Below, piece after piece: positions 47,590 to 57,007 of a stretch of 64,000 bases of DNA. The position numbers and the translations under genes are program-made. Under the pieces are notes generated by a model. The model saw nothing but the letters and a program-made list of their open reading frames with translations. It searched no databases and had not been told where the DNA came from. How positions within the stretch are numbered: position 1 is the stretch's first letter; each line of letters starts with the position of its first letter. Source of the DNA: Flammeovirga sp. EKP202 (lineage in GTDB: Bacteria > Bacteroidota > Bacteroidia > Cytophagales > Flammeovirgaceae); assembly GCF_014534745.1 (NCBI RefSeq), contig NZ_JACVVP010000015.1:1-64000 (forward strand), given 5' to 3'.

Positions 47590-49503
47590 CTATTTCTGTT
47601 TTGTATATTCTGGAAGTATATTGTATCCTTTCAAGGCTTCATTCTGATTATCCTCAAACATTGGAATTCCTTCCTGCTTCTTCGCACTTTCCTCTAATTC
47701 CAGCCAGATACTATAATTAAACTCCGTAAGAATCTCCTTGATTTGCTGTTTATATTTCTTATAATTTTTCTCTTGAATTTCTAAGTATTTATTTGAAGAT
47801 AATCCGTATTGGTACATTGCTGTAAGATTATCAGAGAAACGTTTGGTAGCCGCATTTCTCCATTTTACTTCATCCACTTTAGAAATCAGAAATCTATTTC
47901 TCATGCTATTCATCTCATTTTCCAAGATGATATTTTGGTTTGCCGTTGCATAAAAATCATCTAAGTTGGAAAATGAATAGGTCAAGAAATCAGTATAACT
48001 TTGTTTTCCTATTACCTCCTTTGGTGTGGTATATTCTAGTACCGTCAGCTTCTCTCTTTTCACTTTGACCTCCATTTTTCCTTTCTCCTTTAACGCATAA
48101 AAGGCATGAATTCCTTTTGGAGCAAAGCCCATATATTGGTTATTGAAATACACCTCTCCCCCCTCTTTTAATTGTGTTACTACCTCTACACTATCTAAAT
48201 CATTTAAATACAACTGCTCCTTCTCCCTAAATTTAACTTTCACTCCTTTAGTTTGATTAAGCTCACCGGGAAGAAAGTTTTTAAACGATATTAATACGAC
48301 CTCATTTTCCAATTCTTTGTCGCTGTTCAACCATCTATTTTTATAATAATTCAAGATTATTCCCAACCCATATCCATGATGTAGTTCTGGTGCAAAGTGG
48401 GTTCCTCTATTGAAAAAGTTCCATGAGTAAACCGTCAACATATCCGCGTCTCTTTCAATGCCTTTTTCTAATAAATCACGGAGCATAGAGGTCATCTTAT
48501 AGTTATGTGCCCTAACGTAAGTTTCTTTATCTGCCATCTTTGATGTTTTTCCTTTCATGGTCGACAATTTTTTATCCGTATGAACATCATAACGCTTTGT
48601 ACCTTTCAACTCCGAAAAAACACATTGGATAAAAGGACGATTTCTTTCTTTACAGACTTCTGCTAAACGCTCTATGCCTAATGCATAATTTTGAGTGCTA
48701 CTTGAAGTATAAATCGCAGGAAAATAATCCAAGATTTGATTGACAAGTTGAGGATCTGCCACATGATCTGCCTGATAGACAAATGCTACATCATCCACCA
48801 ATCCCTTTCTTAATGATTCATATACTTCCGCTACATTTTTGATGAGATTAGGGTTTGCTATAAACGGTTCGACGTATTTTTTACCAAAACCTTCATCCAT
48901 CACCTTTTGAGGATATTTAAGGAAAACAACAACTTTGTTATTTCCTGTTCTTAACCACTTCTTGGAATAATTGGTCGCTTTAAACAATTCGTTTAATGTA
49001 TTCCCTACCTTCATCAGCAGTAATGAAACAGGCATTTTTTTACTCCTTTTCATGTCTACTACTATAGAAAACTTAAAGTCAATGTTATTGTCTTCTGCGA
49101 CCTTTACATAATCAGTAAATATTTTTTTAAAACGATTCAAATAATAATCTCCTGCTGATGGTCTCAATTCAAATTGAAAGCCATCAATTCCCATCAACTT
49201 TGCAGACTTCATTTCAAATTCAAAAGCATCACTGTTTTCCATGGGGTTGGTCATTATAGAAACCAACGGTACAGTAGTTCTGTAATATTCTTTTGAATTC
49301 GGATCTCCAAATGTTGCATCATATTTCATCCCTTTCAAATAGGCATCGTTAATACTGTAATTGTAATAAGGATGATTGAGTGCCATGACCACTTTCTCTG
49401 GGAAAAAAACTTCTGCGGTTTCTTGTACAGAATTTTGTGCAAAAATTGGAAAATAGACTACGTTCAGCAAGATGAAGAATTGGAGTATAAAGTTGTATTT
49501 CAT
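47590..49503 (-). CDS. Putative GH71/GH99-like TIM-barrel protein, paralogue B
   Basis: 637 residues with signal peptide (to about 22, FAQ). About 55-60% identical by eye to the next gene along its whole length. The order ALNHPYYN, YLKGMKY, AKLMGIDGFQFEL, NNIDFKFSIVVDM, VFLKYPQ, DYFPAIY, YSWNFFNRGTHFAPELHHG resembles GH71/GH99-type barrels in which a WN(D/Y) motif closes the fold, followed by a small beta domain and an alpha-helical tail (about 540-637). Catalytic residues could not be assigned with confidence. As no anhydrogalactosidase of known family is visible in the window, this pair are candidates for an unassigned step. Single gene with its own terminator. Confidence 0.5.
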   Translation of the reverse strand: MKYNFILQFFILLNVVYFPIFAQNSVQETAEVFFPEKVVMALNHPYYNYSINDAYLKGMKYDATFGDPNSKEYYRTTVPLVSIMTNPMENSDAFEFEMKSAKLMGIDGFQFELRPSAGDYYLNRFKKIFTDYVKVAEDNNIDFKFSIVVDMKRSKKMPVSLLLMKVGNTLNELFKATNYSKKWLRTGNNKVVVFLKYPQKVMDEGFGKKYVEPFIANPNLIKNVAEVYESLRKGLVDDVAFVYQADHVADPQLVNQILDYFPAIYTSSSTQNYALGIERLAEVCKERNRPFIQCVFSELKGTKRYDVHTDKKLSTMKGKTSKMADKETYVRAHNYKMTSMLRDLLEKGIERDADMLTVYSWNFFNRGTHFAPELHHGYGLGIILNYYKNRWLNSDKELENEVVLISFKNFLPGELNQTKGVKVKFREKEQLYLNDLDSVEVVTQLKEGGEVYFNNQYMGFAPKGIHAFYALKEKGKMEVKVKREKLTVLEYTTPKEVIGKQSYTDFLTYSFSNLDDFYATANQNIILENEMNSMRNRFLISKVDEVKWRNAATKRFSDNLTAMYQYGLSSNKYLEIQEKNYKKYKQQIKEILTEFNYSIWLELEESAKKQEGIPMFEDNQNEALKGYNILPEYTKQK

Positions 49504-49740
49504 TTCAATCGTTGTAATAGTGTGACATAAGTAAACAGTAGTTCAGAAAACTTAGATCACAATATCTTGATTGATGGTAATATGAATCAACCTGCTCCCA
49601 TTAATGTGTACGGACAGCTACTTTTTATTGAAAGATAGCTTCAATTTGAGTTCTTATCTAACGAAAATAGCTTTAAATTTTTCTCATTACCAACGGTCAT
49701 TCCTATTCAGGTTTACCCTATTTTAGTCGTAACTAGAGAA

Positions 49741-49816
49741 AAAATATCGTGCACCATAAGTAAAGTCATAGACCGATTATTAGAGCACCTTTCTATAGTT
49801 TTGACTATGGTGCACG
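49741..49816 (-). terminator. REP-like type B palindrome acting as terminator
   Basis: CGTGCACCATA and TATGGTGCACG with inner CTATAGT/GACTATG pairs; on the minus strand a T-rich tract (ATATTTTTT) follows. It lies after the stop at 49851 and matches the arms at 54187-54337. Confidence 0.65.
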
Positions 49817-49850
49817 AAACACACATTTACACTTTTAAACCTCTTACTAA

Positions 49851-51749
49851 TTATTTCTGTTTCGTATATTCCGGCAAAATATTATAGCCTTTCAGCGCTT
49901 CATTTAAATTATCTTCCACTATTGGAATCCCTTCATTGTTCATTGCACTTTCTTCCAATTCCAGCCAGATACCATAATTAAATTCCGGCAAAATTTCCTT
50001 GATTTGCTGCTTGTACTTCTTGTAGTTCTTCTCTTGCATATCAAGACATTTTGACGAAAATGATCCGTAGTCATACATCGCTTGAAGATTATCTAAGAAA
50101 CGTTTTGACGCTGATAATCTCCATTTAATTTCATCATCTTTAGAAATCAAAAATCTATTTCTCATTCTATGCATTTCATTGTCCAAAATAATATTCTGAT
50201 TCAACTGAGCATATGATCTGTCTAAATTGCTGAAAGTATATGTGATAAAATCGGTTTTGTCTTCTTTGCCTATTATTTGTTTAGGTACCGTATAATCCAC
50301 AACCGTATTTTTATCTCTTTTGACCTTCACCTGCATTTTACCTTTCTCCTTTTCTACATAAAAAGCATGAATCCCTTTTGGTGCAAAGCCCAAGTATTTT
50401 TCATTAAAATAGACATCTCCTCCTTCTTTCAAAACCGTAACTACTTCTACACTGTCCAAATCTTGCAACTGATACTTTTCTTTATTTCTAAATCTGATTT
50501 GAACCCCATTATTTTGATTCAACTCTCCGGGCAAATAATTTTTAAAAGAAGTAAAAACCATGTCTTCATGAGATTCAAAATTACCATCCAACCATTTGTT
50601 TTTATAGTATTTTAAAATCAATCCTAATCCATAACCATGATGTAACTCTGGTGCAAAGTGTGAACCATTATCATAATAGTTCCATGAAGACACAAACATC
50701 ATATCTGCATCTCTCTTTAAGCCTTTCTCTAGCAACTTACGTAAGTCTGAAGTCATCTTATAATTATGTGCTTTTACAAAGGTCTCTTTATCGGTGGTGT
50801 TTGTATTTTGTATGATTCGGTTAGTCTTCACACTATGACGATTGGCGCCTTGAAGATCTGAATAAACGCTTTGTATAAAAGGACGATTTCTTTTCTTACA
50901 CACTTCTGCCAAACGGTCCATACCTACCTCATAACTCTGAATACCTCTTAGGGTATAAATAGCTGGGAAGTGATCCAAAACCTGATGCATAAAACGGTTG
51001 TTACCAATAAAATCACCTTGATATACAAAAGCGACATCATCATTTAGTCCTTTTTTAAGAGAAGTATACACATCCGCTACTTTCTTCATCAAACTAGGGT
51101 CTGCAAGAAATTGCTTCGTGTACTTTTTTTCTAAGCCTTCATCAATTACTTTTTGTGTGAATTTCGTAAAGACAATAACTTTATTATTTCCTGTTCTCAA
51201 CCATTTCTTAGAATAGTTGGTTGACTTGAACAACTCATTCAATGTATTCTCTACTTTCATTAAAAGATATGAAACCGGAATATTTTGAGTACGGTCCATC
51301 TCGATAGCGATAGAGAATTTGAAATCAATATTTTTATCCTCTGCTACTTTCATGTAAGCAGAAAAAATCTTCTTAAATTGATTGATATAATAATCTGTTC
51401 CCAGTGGTCTGAATTCAAATTTAAATCCATCAATACCCATCAATTTTGCAGACCTCATTTCGTATTCATATGAATCACTATTTTCCATGGGATTACCCAT
51501 CATAGAAACTTGCGGAACAGTTGTTCTATAATGCTTTTTCACTTCGGCTTCACCCAGAGTAGATTCATATTTCATCCCTTTCAAATAAGCATCATTGATA
51601 CTGAAATTATAGTAAGGATGATTGAGTGCTAAAACTACTTTTTCAGGAAAAAACACTTCAGCTGTTTCTTGTACTGGGTCTTGAGCAAAAGTAGTACTTG
51701 AAACGGTGCAAATTAGCAGTAATAATTGGAGTAGAGAAAGGTATTTCAT
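49851..51749 (-). CDS. Putative GH71/GH99-like TIM-barrel protein, paralogue A
   Basis: 632 residues, signal peptide to about residue 23 (TTFAQ). It shares the full architecture of the downstream paralogue: ALNHPYYNFS, AKLMGIDGFKFEF, WLRTGNNKVIVF, DHFPAIY, SSWNYYDNGSHFAPELHHG, and the same C-terminal KNYKKYKQQIKEI helix and end (KGYNILPEYTKQK). The near-identical ends and divergent middles point to tandem duplication followed by divergence. Family and reaction are not certain; any carbohydrate-active role is inferred from fold resemblance and from the locus. Confidence 0.5.
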   Translation of the reverse strand: MKYLSLLQLLLLICTVSSTTFAQDPVQETAEVFFPEKVVLALNHPYYNFSINDAYLKGMKYESTLGEAEVKKHYRTTVPQVSMMGNPMENSDSYEYEMRSAKLMGIDGFKFEFRPLGTDYYINQFKKIFSAYMKVAEDKNIDFKFSIAIEMDRTQNIPVSYLLMKVENTLNELFKSTNYSKKWLRTGNNKVIVFTKFTQKVIDEGLEKKYTKQFLADPSLMKKVADVYTSLKKGLNDDVAFVYQGDFIGNNRFMHQVLDHFPAIYTLRGIQSYEVGMDRLAEVCKKRNRPFIQSVYSDLQGANRHSVKTNRIIQNTNTTDKETFVKAHNYKMTSDLRKLLEKGLKRDADMMFVSSWNYYDNGSHFAPELHHGYGLGLILKYYKNKWLDGNFESHEDMVFTSFKNYLPGELNQNNGVQIRFRNKEKYQLQDLDSVEVVTVLKEGGDVYFNEKYLGFAPKGIHAFYVEKEKGKMQVKVKRDKNTVVDYTVPKQIIGKEDKTDFITYTFSNLDRSYAQLNQNIILDNEMHRMRNRFLISKDDEIKWRLSASKRFLDNLQAMYDYGSFSSKCLDMQEKNYKKYKQQIKEILPEFNYGIWLELEESAMNNEGIPIVEDNLNEALKGYNILPEYTKQK

Positions 51750-51765
51750 TTCAATAGATAATTAA

Positions 51766-51861
51766 AAAAATTGTGACTTTGAGTACATGTTCCATCCACA
51801 ATATCATGGAAAACGGCATTAAAAATCAAGATTCACAAATGAATGTGCACTCAAAGTCACC
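51766..51861 (-). terminator. Long-loop terminator after the GH42/167-like gene
   Basis: Perfect 12-bp stem GTGACTTTGAGT / ACTCAAAGTCAC with a 64-base loop, followed on the minus strand by AATTTTTTT. It occupies most of the 149-base gap. Confidence 0.6.
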
Positions 51862-51898
51862 TTTTATTGACGCATAGTATACATCTCCAATCAAATGA

Positions 51899-54169
51899 TT
51901 ATAAGCCTTTCTTTTGATCAGTGCCTACATTCAAAAAATAAACTTGAAGCGGTTGCATTTTGAAGGTTTGTTGAAGTGTTTCTGAAGTAATCACATCCGT
52001 TATTTGAATGTCTTTTTGTCCTTCTGTCAAGGCAATTTTAAGTGTAGCTTCCGTCTTACCTACATTGACTATAGATACCCACTTGTCTTTTTCCTCATCT
52101 TCAAAGTAGCGCCAAATACAACCTTTATGACTCGTTGCATTTTCTTCTGAAATCTGTAGTGAAGTTGGAGCTATGAGGCCTAATACTTTACCTTGAATTT
52201 CATCCGAATTTTGAGCAATAATTAATGTCCCTTTTCCGGCATTTAAAGCAGTTAAAGGCTGACCGTATTCATCTTTCAAAACACTCTTTTTATCCATCAC
52301 TACTTTACCACCTTTATCTAAATAAGATTGCAAAGCATCCCTTTCACCAACCGTCATAAATGGCGTTTCTTCAATCACCACTACATCCCAATCTTGATGA
52401 GGTTGTGTATTTAATATTCCTTCTGTTACAAAACCGACAGCTCTTCCTTCAAACAAGAAGCGTTCATAGGCATGATACTCTTTGTCCATGTGATTGTCGA
52501 TGTTGATGGCTGATGTTTCGGAGTGAAATACACGGATCGGTTTTCTTAATTTCTGAATCTTGGTCAGCAACGAAGCATTGGCATTCATATCCATATACGT
52601 CAATGTGATTTCATTCAATACACGTGGCATTTGTGTTAAAGAAGCGGCATAGCCTTTTGAATTTTTTCGTAAAGAACCATCTTCTCCTCTTGGCCAAAAC
52701 CACGTTTGAATCACATCTAAACCTAACATTGTCGCCAACCAATAAGTAGCTCTTGCGTACTCCGGCTTCATTTTCAACTCTCTAAAACGAATCGTTGAGA
52801 TAAAGTGACCTTCTGAATTAAAGACTAACTTTTCTGGACTCACTGATTTCATAAAATCATAGCCCATACACATCTGTCTCCAATCAAAGTAATATTTCGA
52901 AGCCCATTCCGGCTCTTTTTTCTGCCACATATCAGAATACACTGCTCCGGCATCATTACCAATCACTGTCGATAAAGCCGTCAAAGCCTCTAAGTCAATA
53001 CCGTGATCTCTTGTGTTTTCTGAAAAGAGATGGGGCATAATCTTGATATGTGTATTTCCTTCGGGATCATATTTATGAATCTCATCGGACAAAAACTGAA
53101 ACCATTCTACTCCCCTTAATTGATTAAAACGCATCCAATCGTACCAAATAGCAGTTCCTTGTAATTCACCTGCCATGGGGATCGTCACCTTCACACTCTT
53201 AAAGTCAGCATAATTCGTTTCCCAAACTTGATTTAATGCTGAAATCGTCTGGTGCTTTTCTTTTAGGTAATTTCTAAATTTTGCTAAAGTATAATCTGAA
53301 ACTGTTCCTGTATCCCATGACTTCGCTTTGGTATGCCAATGCGGTTCATTCGCAAGCATATAACCCAAACTACTATACTTCTTGCCTTTGATATGAGGCA
53401 CCACTTCTTTAAAAAGCAGACTTACTAATTCTCTTGAGGCAGGATGATCAATATCGTAATCAAAATACCTTCTTTTCCCTATTGATGCTTCTGGATATTT
53501 TTCTGTAAACCACTCTGGTGGACTCAAGTGATTGATAAATGCTGTACCAATTCTACCTGAGGGCTGATTGATCAATTCTTGTTTGAAACGTTTCTTTAAT
53601 GTCCCTTCTTCATCTTCTAAAAAACGAGTAGATATAAAAATACCATCTAAGTTACCGTGGTACTCTGTAAGATAATCTGTTTTCGGTTTCCAAGAATAAT
53701 CCGCTAAGAAAACAGGCTGACCGTTATACATCACATCATCGCCGACAATCTCCGTTTTACTCCAATCTATAATAGGCACTTCTTGTTTACTGATCTTGCC
53801 TTTTAATGCTAACGATAATCTTTCTTCCCCTTCTTCCAACATCAGTAAGATTTCATTTCTTTCGAAAGTAGGTAATTCCTCTGCTGTTTTGCGTGCCTCT
53901 TCCTTATACCTTTTTACTTTTTTAAATAAGGCTTCATTTCTGTCAATATTCTTCTCGTCCCAATCAGCAAATTGACCGCAAATTTCAGCCGTCCTGATTG
54001 TACTTTTTTCTTTCGTCACATCAATCCCTTTCTTCTCCGCTTTTTTAATCAATGTCTGAAGGGCTTTTTGTTTGGTGGAAATCGCTTCTTTTAAATCTTG
54101 TGCTTGTACAGTAAATGTGACACACAATAATAGAAGGATAAAAAATGGATAGTTTGTTTGTCGTTTCAT
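51899..54169 (-). CDS. Clan GH-A glycosidase, GH42/GH167-like
   Basis: 756 residues from the ATG at 54169 (MKRQTNYPFF, a clean signal peptide to about residue 24). A longer frame begins 17 codons upstream but those codons lie in a REP-like repeat and give no signal. An alpha-helical N-terminal stretch (about 25-125) precedes a TIM barrel with SSLGYMLANEPHWHT (acid/base candidate Glu275) and KLVFNSEGHFIS (nucleophile candidate Glu453), followed by a GH42-type trimerisation-like domain (about 560-650, RVFHSETSAINID) and a small beta domain. Carrageenan loci of other marine bacteria use GH42 and GH167 enzymes on beta-/kappa-neocarrabiose units, which fits, but family choice needs a profile search. 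Confidence 0.68.
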   Translation of the reverse strand: MKRQTNYPFFILLLLCVTFTVQAQDLKEAISTKQKALQTLIKKAEKKGIDVTKEKSTIRTAEICGQFADWDEKNIDRNEALFKKVKRYKEEARKTAEELPTFERNEILLMLEEGEERLSLALKGKISKQEVPIIDWSKTEIVGDDVMYNGQPVFLADYSWKPKTDYLTEYHGNLDGIFISTRFLEDEEGTLKKRFKQELINQPSGRIGTAFINHLSPPEWFTEKYPEASIGKRRYFDYDIDHPASRELVSLLFKEVVPHIKGKKYSSLGYMLANEPHWHTKAKSWDTGTVSDYTLAKFRNYLKEKHQTISALNQVWETNYADFKSVKVTIPMAGELQGTAIWYDWMRFNQLRGVEWFQFLSDEIHKYDPEGNTHIKIMPHLFSENTRDHGIDLEALTALSTVIGNDAGAVYSDMWQKKEPEWASKYYFDWRQMCMGYDFMKSVSPEKLVFNSEGHFISTIRFRELKMKPEYARATYWLATMLGLDVIQTWFWPRGEDGSLRKNSKGYAASLTQMPRVLNEITLTYMDMNANASLLTKIQKLRKPIRVFHSETSAINIDNHMDKEYHAYERFLFEGRAVGFVTEGILNTQPHQDWDVVVIEETPFMTVGERDALQSYLDKGGKVVMDKKSVLKDEYGQPLTALNAGKGTLIIAQNSDEIQGKVLGLIAPTSLQISEENATSHKGCIWRYFEDEEKDKWVSIVNVGKTEATLKIALTEGQKDIQITDVITSETLQQTFKMQPLQVYFLNVGTDQKKGL

Positions 54170-54186
54170 ATTCGTAAGTATTATTA

Positions 54187-54337
54187 GTGGCTCGCGCACC
54201 ACGACTAAAGTCATGGGCAAGTGATACTGATTCCAACAACACTAAAGTGATGTTTCCGTTTTTAACCTTCAAGACTACAGTCTTGATTAGGTTACTCTAT
54301 CACCTGCCCATAGTTTTAACTATGGTACACGAACCAC
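54187..54337. repeat. REP-like type B inverted element with central hairpin
   Basis: Arms GTGGCTCGCGCACCACGACT ... and ... TATGGTACACGAACCAC are imperfect reverse complements; a TCAAGAC/GTCTTGA stem lies between. It separates the GH42-like gene from the T9SS protein gene. Confidence 0.65.
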
Positions 54338-54341
54338 CTGT

Positions 54342-55064
54342 TTATTTCTTCAAAACTCTAAAAGTCTCTTCCCCCTCAATCGTTACATAATAGGTTCCTT
54401 TTTGAAGTGATTCCATTTCCAAAACAGTATTATAATCGTGGCTTCTCAAAGAAAGTACTTTTTTCGCATTACTATCGAAAACCGTAATATTATATTCTTT
54501 TTGAGTGCCATTGATATGCAATTGTCCTACGGTTGGATTAGGGAAAACTTCAAATAGAGGTTTCACTTCTTTAGGTTGCATCAATAATTTAATGGGAAAT
54601 TGATGCCCTTCGTACATTTCAAAATCATACCCCAAAGAAGGAAAGGCTTGACCGAATTTAGACGACTTGTAATACACCTTCGCTAAAGGGTTTGAAATAT
54701 CTGCCTTAAGGTGTTTTCCTTCCGTCTTATAATTGGTCATGATCCAATATTTCCCTTTTTCCAATTCAATATCTTGAAAGGATACTTGGAGATTTTTCTC
54801 GGAAAGTTGTACGATATCTGAGGTGTATATTAACGCCCCCGGACCATCGTTATCATCAGCATAAATCCCAAATTGGGCTTGTACTTCGGTCGCGTTATTC
54901 TCTAATTGAATGCCATTGATTGTCCCATCATTTTCTAAGAGATAAGGAACACCCACCACATAATCAGAGGATGATAAAATATCGGTATCGAAGGCGGTTG
55001 TTTTATTTTGAGCGAATAAAAATGTTGTATTCAACAAAAGCGAAATCAAAAATAGCTTTTTCAT
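54342..55064 (-). CDS. Small T9SS-secreted protein, unknown function
   Basis: 240 residues from ATG at 55064 (MKKLFLISLLLNTTFLFAQ signal). A longer frame to 55118 would overlap the upstream gene and hide the signal. The middle (about 20-165) is a beta-rich domain with no family that I recognise (GVPYLLENDGTINGIQLENN, KGKYWIMTNYKTEG), possibly a carbohydrate-binding fold. The end (about 170-240, FEVFPNPTVGQ) is a Por-type secretion tail. It starts 31 bases after the GH82-like gene, so the two are probably one operon and may act on the same glycan at the surface. Confidence 0.65.
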   Translation of the reverse strand: MKKLFLISLLLNTTFLFAQNKTTAFDTDILSSSDYVVGVPYLLENDGTINGIQLENNATEVQAQFGIYADDNDGPGALIYTSDIVQLSEKNLQVSFQDIELEKGKYWIMTNYKTEGKHLKADISNPLAKVYYKSSKFGQAFPSLGYDFEMYEGHQFPIKLLMQPKEVKPLFEVFPNPTVGQLHINGTQKEYNITVFDSNAKKVLSLRSHDYNTVLEMESLQKGTYYVTIEGEETFRVLKK

Positions 55065-55095
55065 GTTTTCTTTGTTTAAAAGGTTAAATAAGAGA

Positions 55096-56583
55096 TTATT
55101 CATAGATATAGTCGTCATCTGAAGCGCCGGTTGTGATTACTCTAGCTTCATTTCTATACACTACTTTATCTCCCGAAAAAGCTCCTCCTTGCACTGTTAT
55201 CGCTGATTCGTTCGGAATATTTACATTGTATCGGCCCGTGATATTTCCGATTGTATTTTGGGAGAATTTTGCAGTAAACATAATCGGTGCGATAGGATGC
55301 GTTTTATAACGTTGTCCGCCGGCATCTTTGATAATCAATGAATACACTCCCGGTTTTGGCGATCTGCTGTTTCTCACGGTCACCAATTTCTGACGGGCCA
55401 ATTCTGACATAAATCTCAATCCTTCAATTCCCGTGTCCGCCGGATAATTGGAAGCGACAAGATTGTTTGTGCCATTAGAAACCGTATTAGTTATCGTCTG
55501 TTTAAAAGTGATATTCTCAAATGTGGCATTAGTAAATTTCCCTCTTCTTGATTGTGGTAATAAACTCGCTGACGCAATGTAAAGGGTCGATAAACTGTTT
55601 TCAGCATACAGATCCGTAGCGTAAATGTTATTACAAATCTTAGAGTGCGGTTTAATGAATAAAGCGCAGAAACCTAATTTATTAGACACGTTTTTGATGT
55701 AAATATCATCTATTGAACCCATTTTTTGATTCGAAGTAAGGTTCAAATCGTCATTGGCTTTTCCACTTCCTGGCTCTAGTCTTACAGTGATTCCTTGCTC
55801 CCCTTCCAAGTTTTCCATGTAAATACGTTTTCCACTGAAAGGCTGTACCAAGGCATATCCCGTTCCAATGCCTGTTGCTTTTGCGTTTTTCACCACGCCT
55901 TGCATTGGAATTCTATTGAAAGTCGATAAATCATAATTCAACCGACCACTGGAATCTCTTCCTAAGAATTTACTATCGGCCACCAAAAACACTGAGGGGT
56001 TTAAAGTGTAATTATCAGTGATGACAAACCTCGAGATCGCAAAATTCTTAACATAGGCTACCTTAAATGGTGTAGCTGTTTCGAGTGGTGCAAAATTGCT
56101 TAAATCAATCTCAAACCAAGTCGATGCACTTTCTGAAGCACCAATAATTTCTACATTGGAAATCACGGCTTGATTAGAACTAGAATTTCTACCTAAATTA
56201 AATAAGGTATTATTTCCGCCACTTCTATCAATGATAAATTTCACATTGTTGCCAACCTCAATTCTGATATTAGATTTAAGGTTGATTTGCCCCAAAGTAT
56301 AAGTCCCCGGATTAAACTTGATGACTCCTCCACCAAGGCCAGAAAGTCGGTCAATCTCGCTATTGATTTGTGAAGCTGTTGCAATACCATCTCTATAAAC
56401 AACAGTTTCATTGACCGTTACTTTATCCAAAAAGAAGGTCAGGTTTTTAGTCCCAACGGTTGCTCGTGTTGTACCCACTGTTCGTTGAGCATAGGTAGAA
56501 AAGTGCAGACACAACGAAGTCATGCCTATCAAAAGTAACTTACCAATCCAGTTACTCTTAATGTGATTGTAAGAATAATTCAT
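55096..56583 (-). CDS. Diverged GH82-like beta-helix protein
   Basis: 495 residues; a signal peptide with a long basic N-region (to about residue 33, STYAQ). Helix turns follow the GH82 pattern: LKSNIRIEVGNNVKF (102-116), FAISRFVITDN (181-191), GTGYALVQPFSGKRIYMENL (240-259), GITVRLEPGS (264-273), and GFCALFIKPHSK. The conserved Gln (Gln247) and Glu (Glu270) positions are kept, but the second catalytic acidic residue of characterised iota-carrageenases (Asp, two positions after the Glu) is Gly272. It may use other residues, bind without cutting, or act on a differently sulfated chain. First gene of a unit with a small T9SS protein. Confidence 0.6.
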   Translation of the reverse strand: MNYSYNHIKSNWIGKLLLIGMTSLCLHFSTYAQRTVGTTRATVGTKNLTFFLDKVTVNETVVYRDGIATASQINSEIDRLSGLGGGVIKFNPGTYTLGQINLKSNIRIEVGNNVKFIIDRSGGNNTLFNLGRNSSSNQAVISNVEIIGASESASTWFEIDLSNFAPLETATPFKVAYVKNFAISRFVITDNYTLNPSVFLVADSKFLGRDSSGRLNYDLSTFNRIPMQGVVKNAKATGIGTGYALVQPFSGKRIYMENLEGEQGITVRLEPGSGKANDDLNLTSNQKMGSIDDIYIKNVSNKLGFCALFIKPHSKICNNIYATDLYAENSLSTLYIASASLLPQSRRGKFTNATFENITFKQTITNTVSNGTNNLVASNYPADTGIEGLRFMSELARQKLVTVRNSRSPKPGVYSLIIKDAGGQRYKTHPIAPIMFTAKFSQNTIGNITGRYNVNIPNESAITVQGGAFSGDKVVYRNEARVITTGASDDDYIYE

Positions 56584-56854
56584 TGTTCATTTCATTTACA
56601 GAGTATCTCATTTAATACCCTAATTTTCATTCATTTTAATAGCTAGCTGTTGATTTCAATTAAACTTAGTTTGCAAACTGCTTGAATTGATTTCTAGCTC
56701 CAATGTAGAATGAAATAAAAAGATGAACGTTGTTTTCCGTTAGAATGATGTTTCTATTGAAATGAAAATGAATTTACTTTTAGGTACATCGAAATGATGG
56801 TAGATTACATGGGGTTAACGTTAAATATAATGGTTCGTAAAGTGGTTTTAATGA

Positions 56855-56973
56855 TGGTTCGTGAGCCACAAGGCATTGTGGCTCTACAAGACGACACCTT
56901 TTCAATATAGCTATTCATTACATTGAAAATACAACTCCTGTAGAGACGCAATGCTTTGCGACTCACGAACCAC
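56855..56973. repeat. Long inverted REP-like element around an inner hairpin
   Basis: Arms TGGTTCGTGAGCCACAAGGC and GCGACTCACGAACCA pair across TTTTCAAT/ATTGAAAA. Same architecture as 7902-8024. Confidence 0.7.
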
Positions 56974-57007
56974 CTTACCTCATCCCTCTTCCTTCTTACC
57001 TAAAAAA

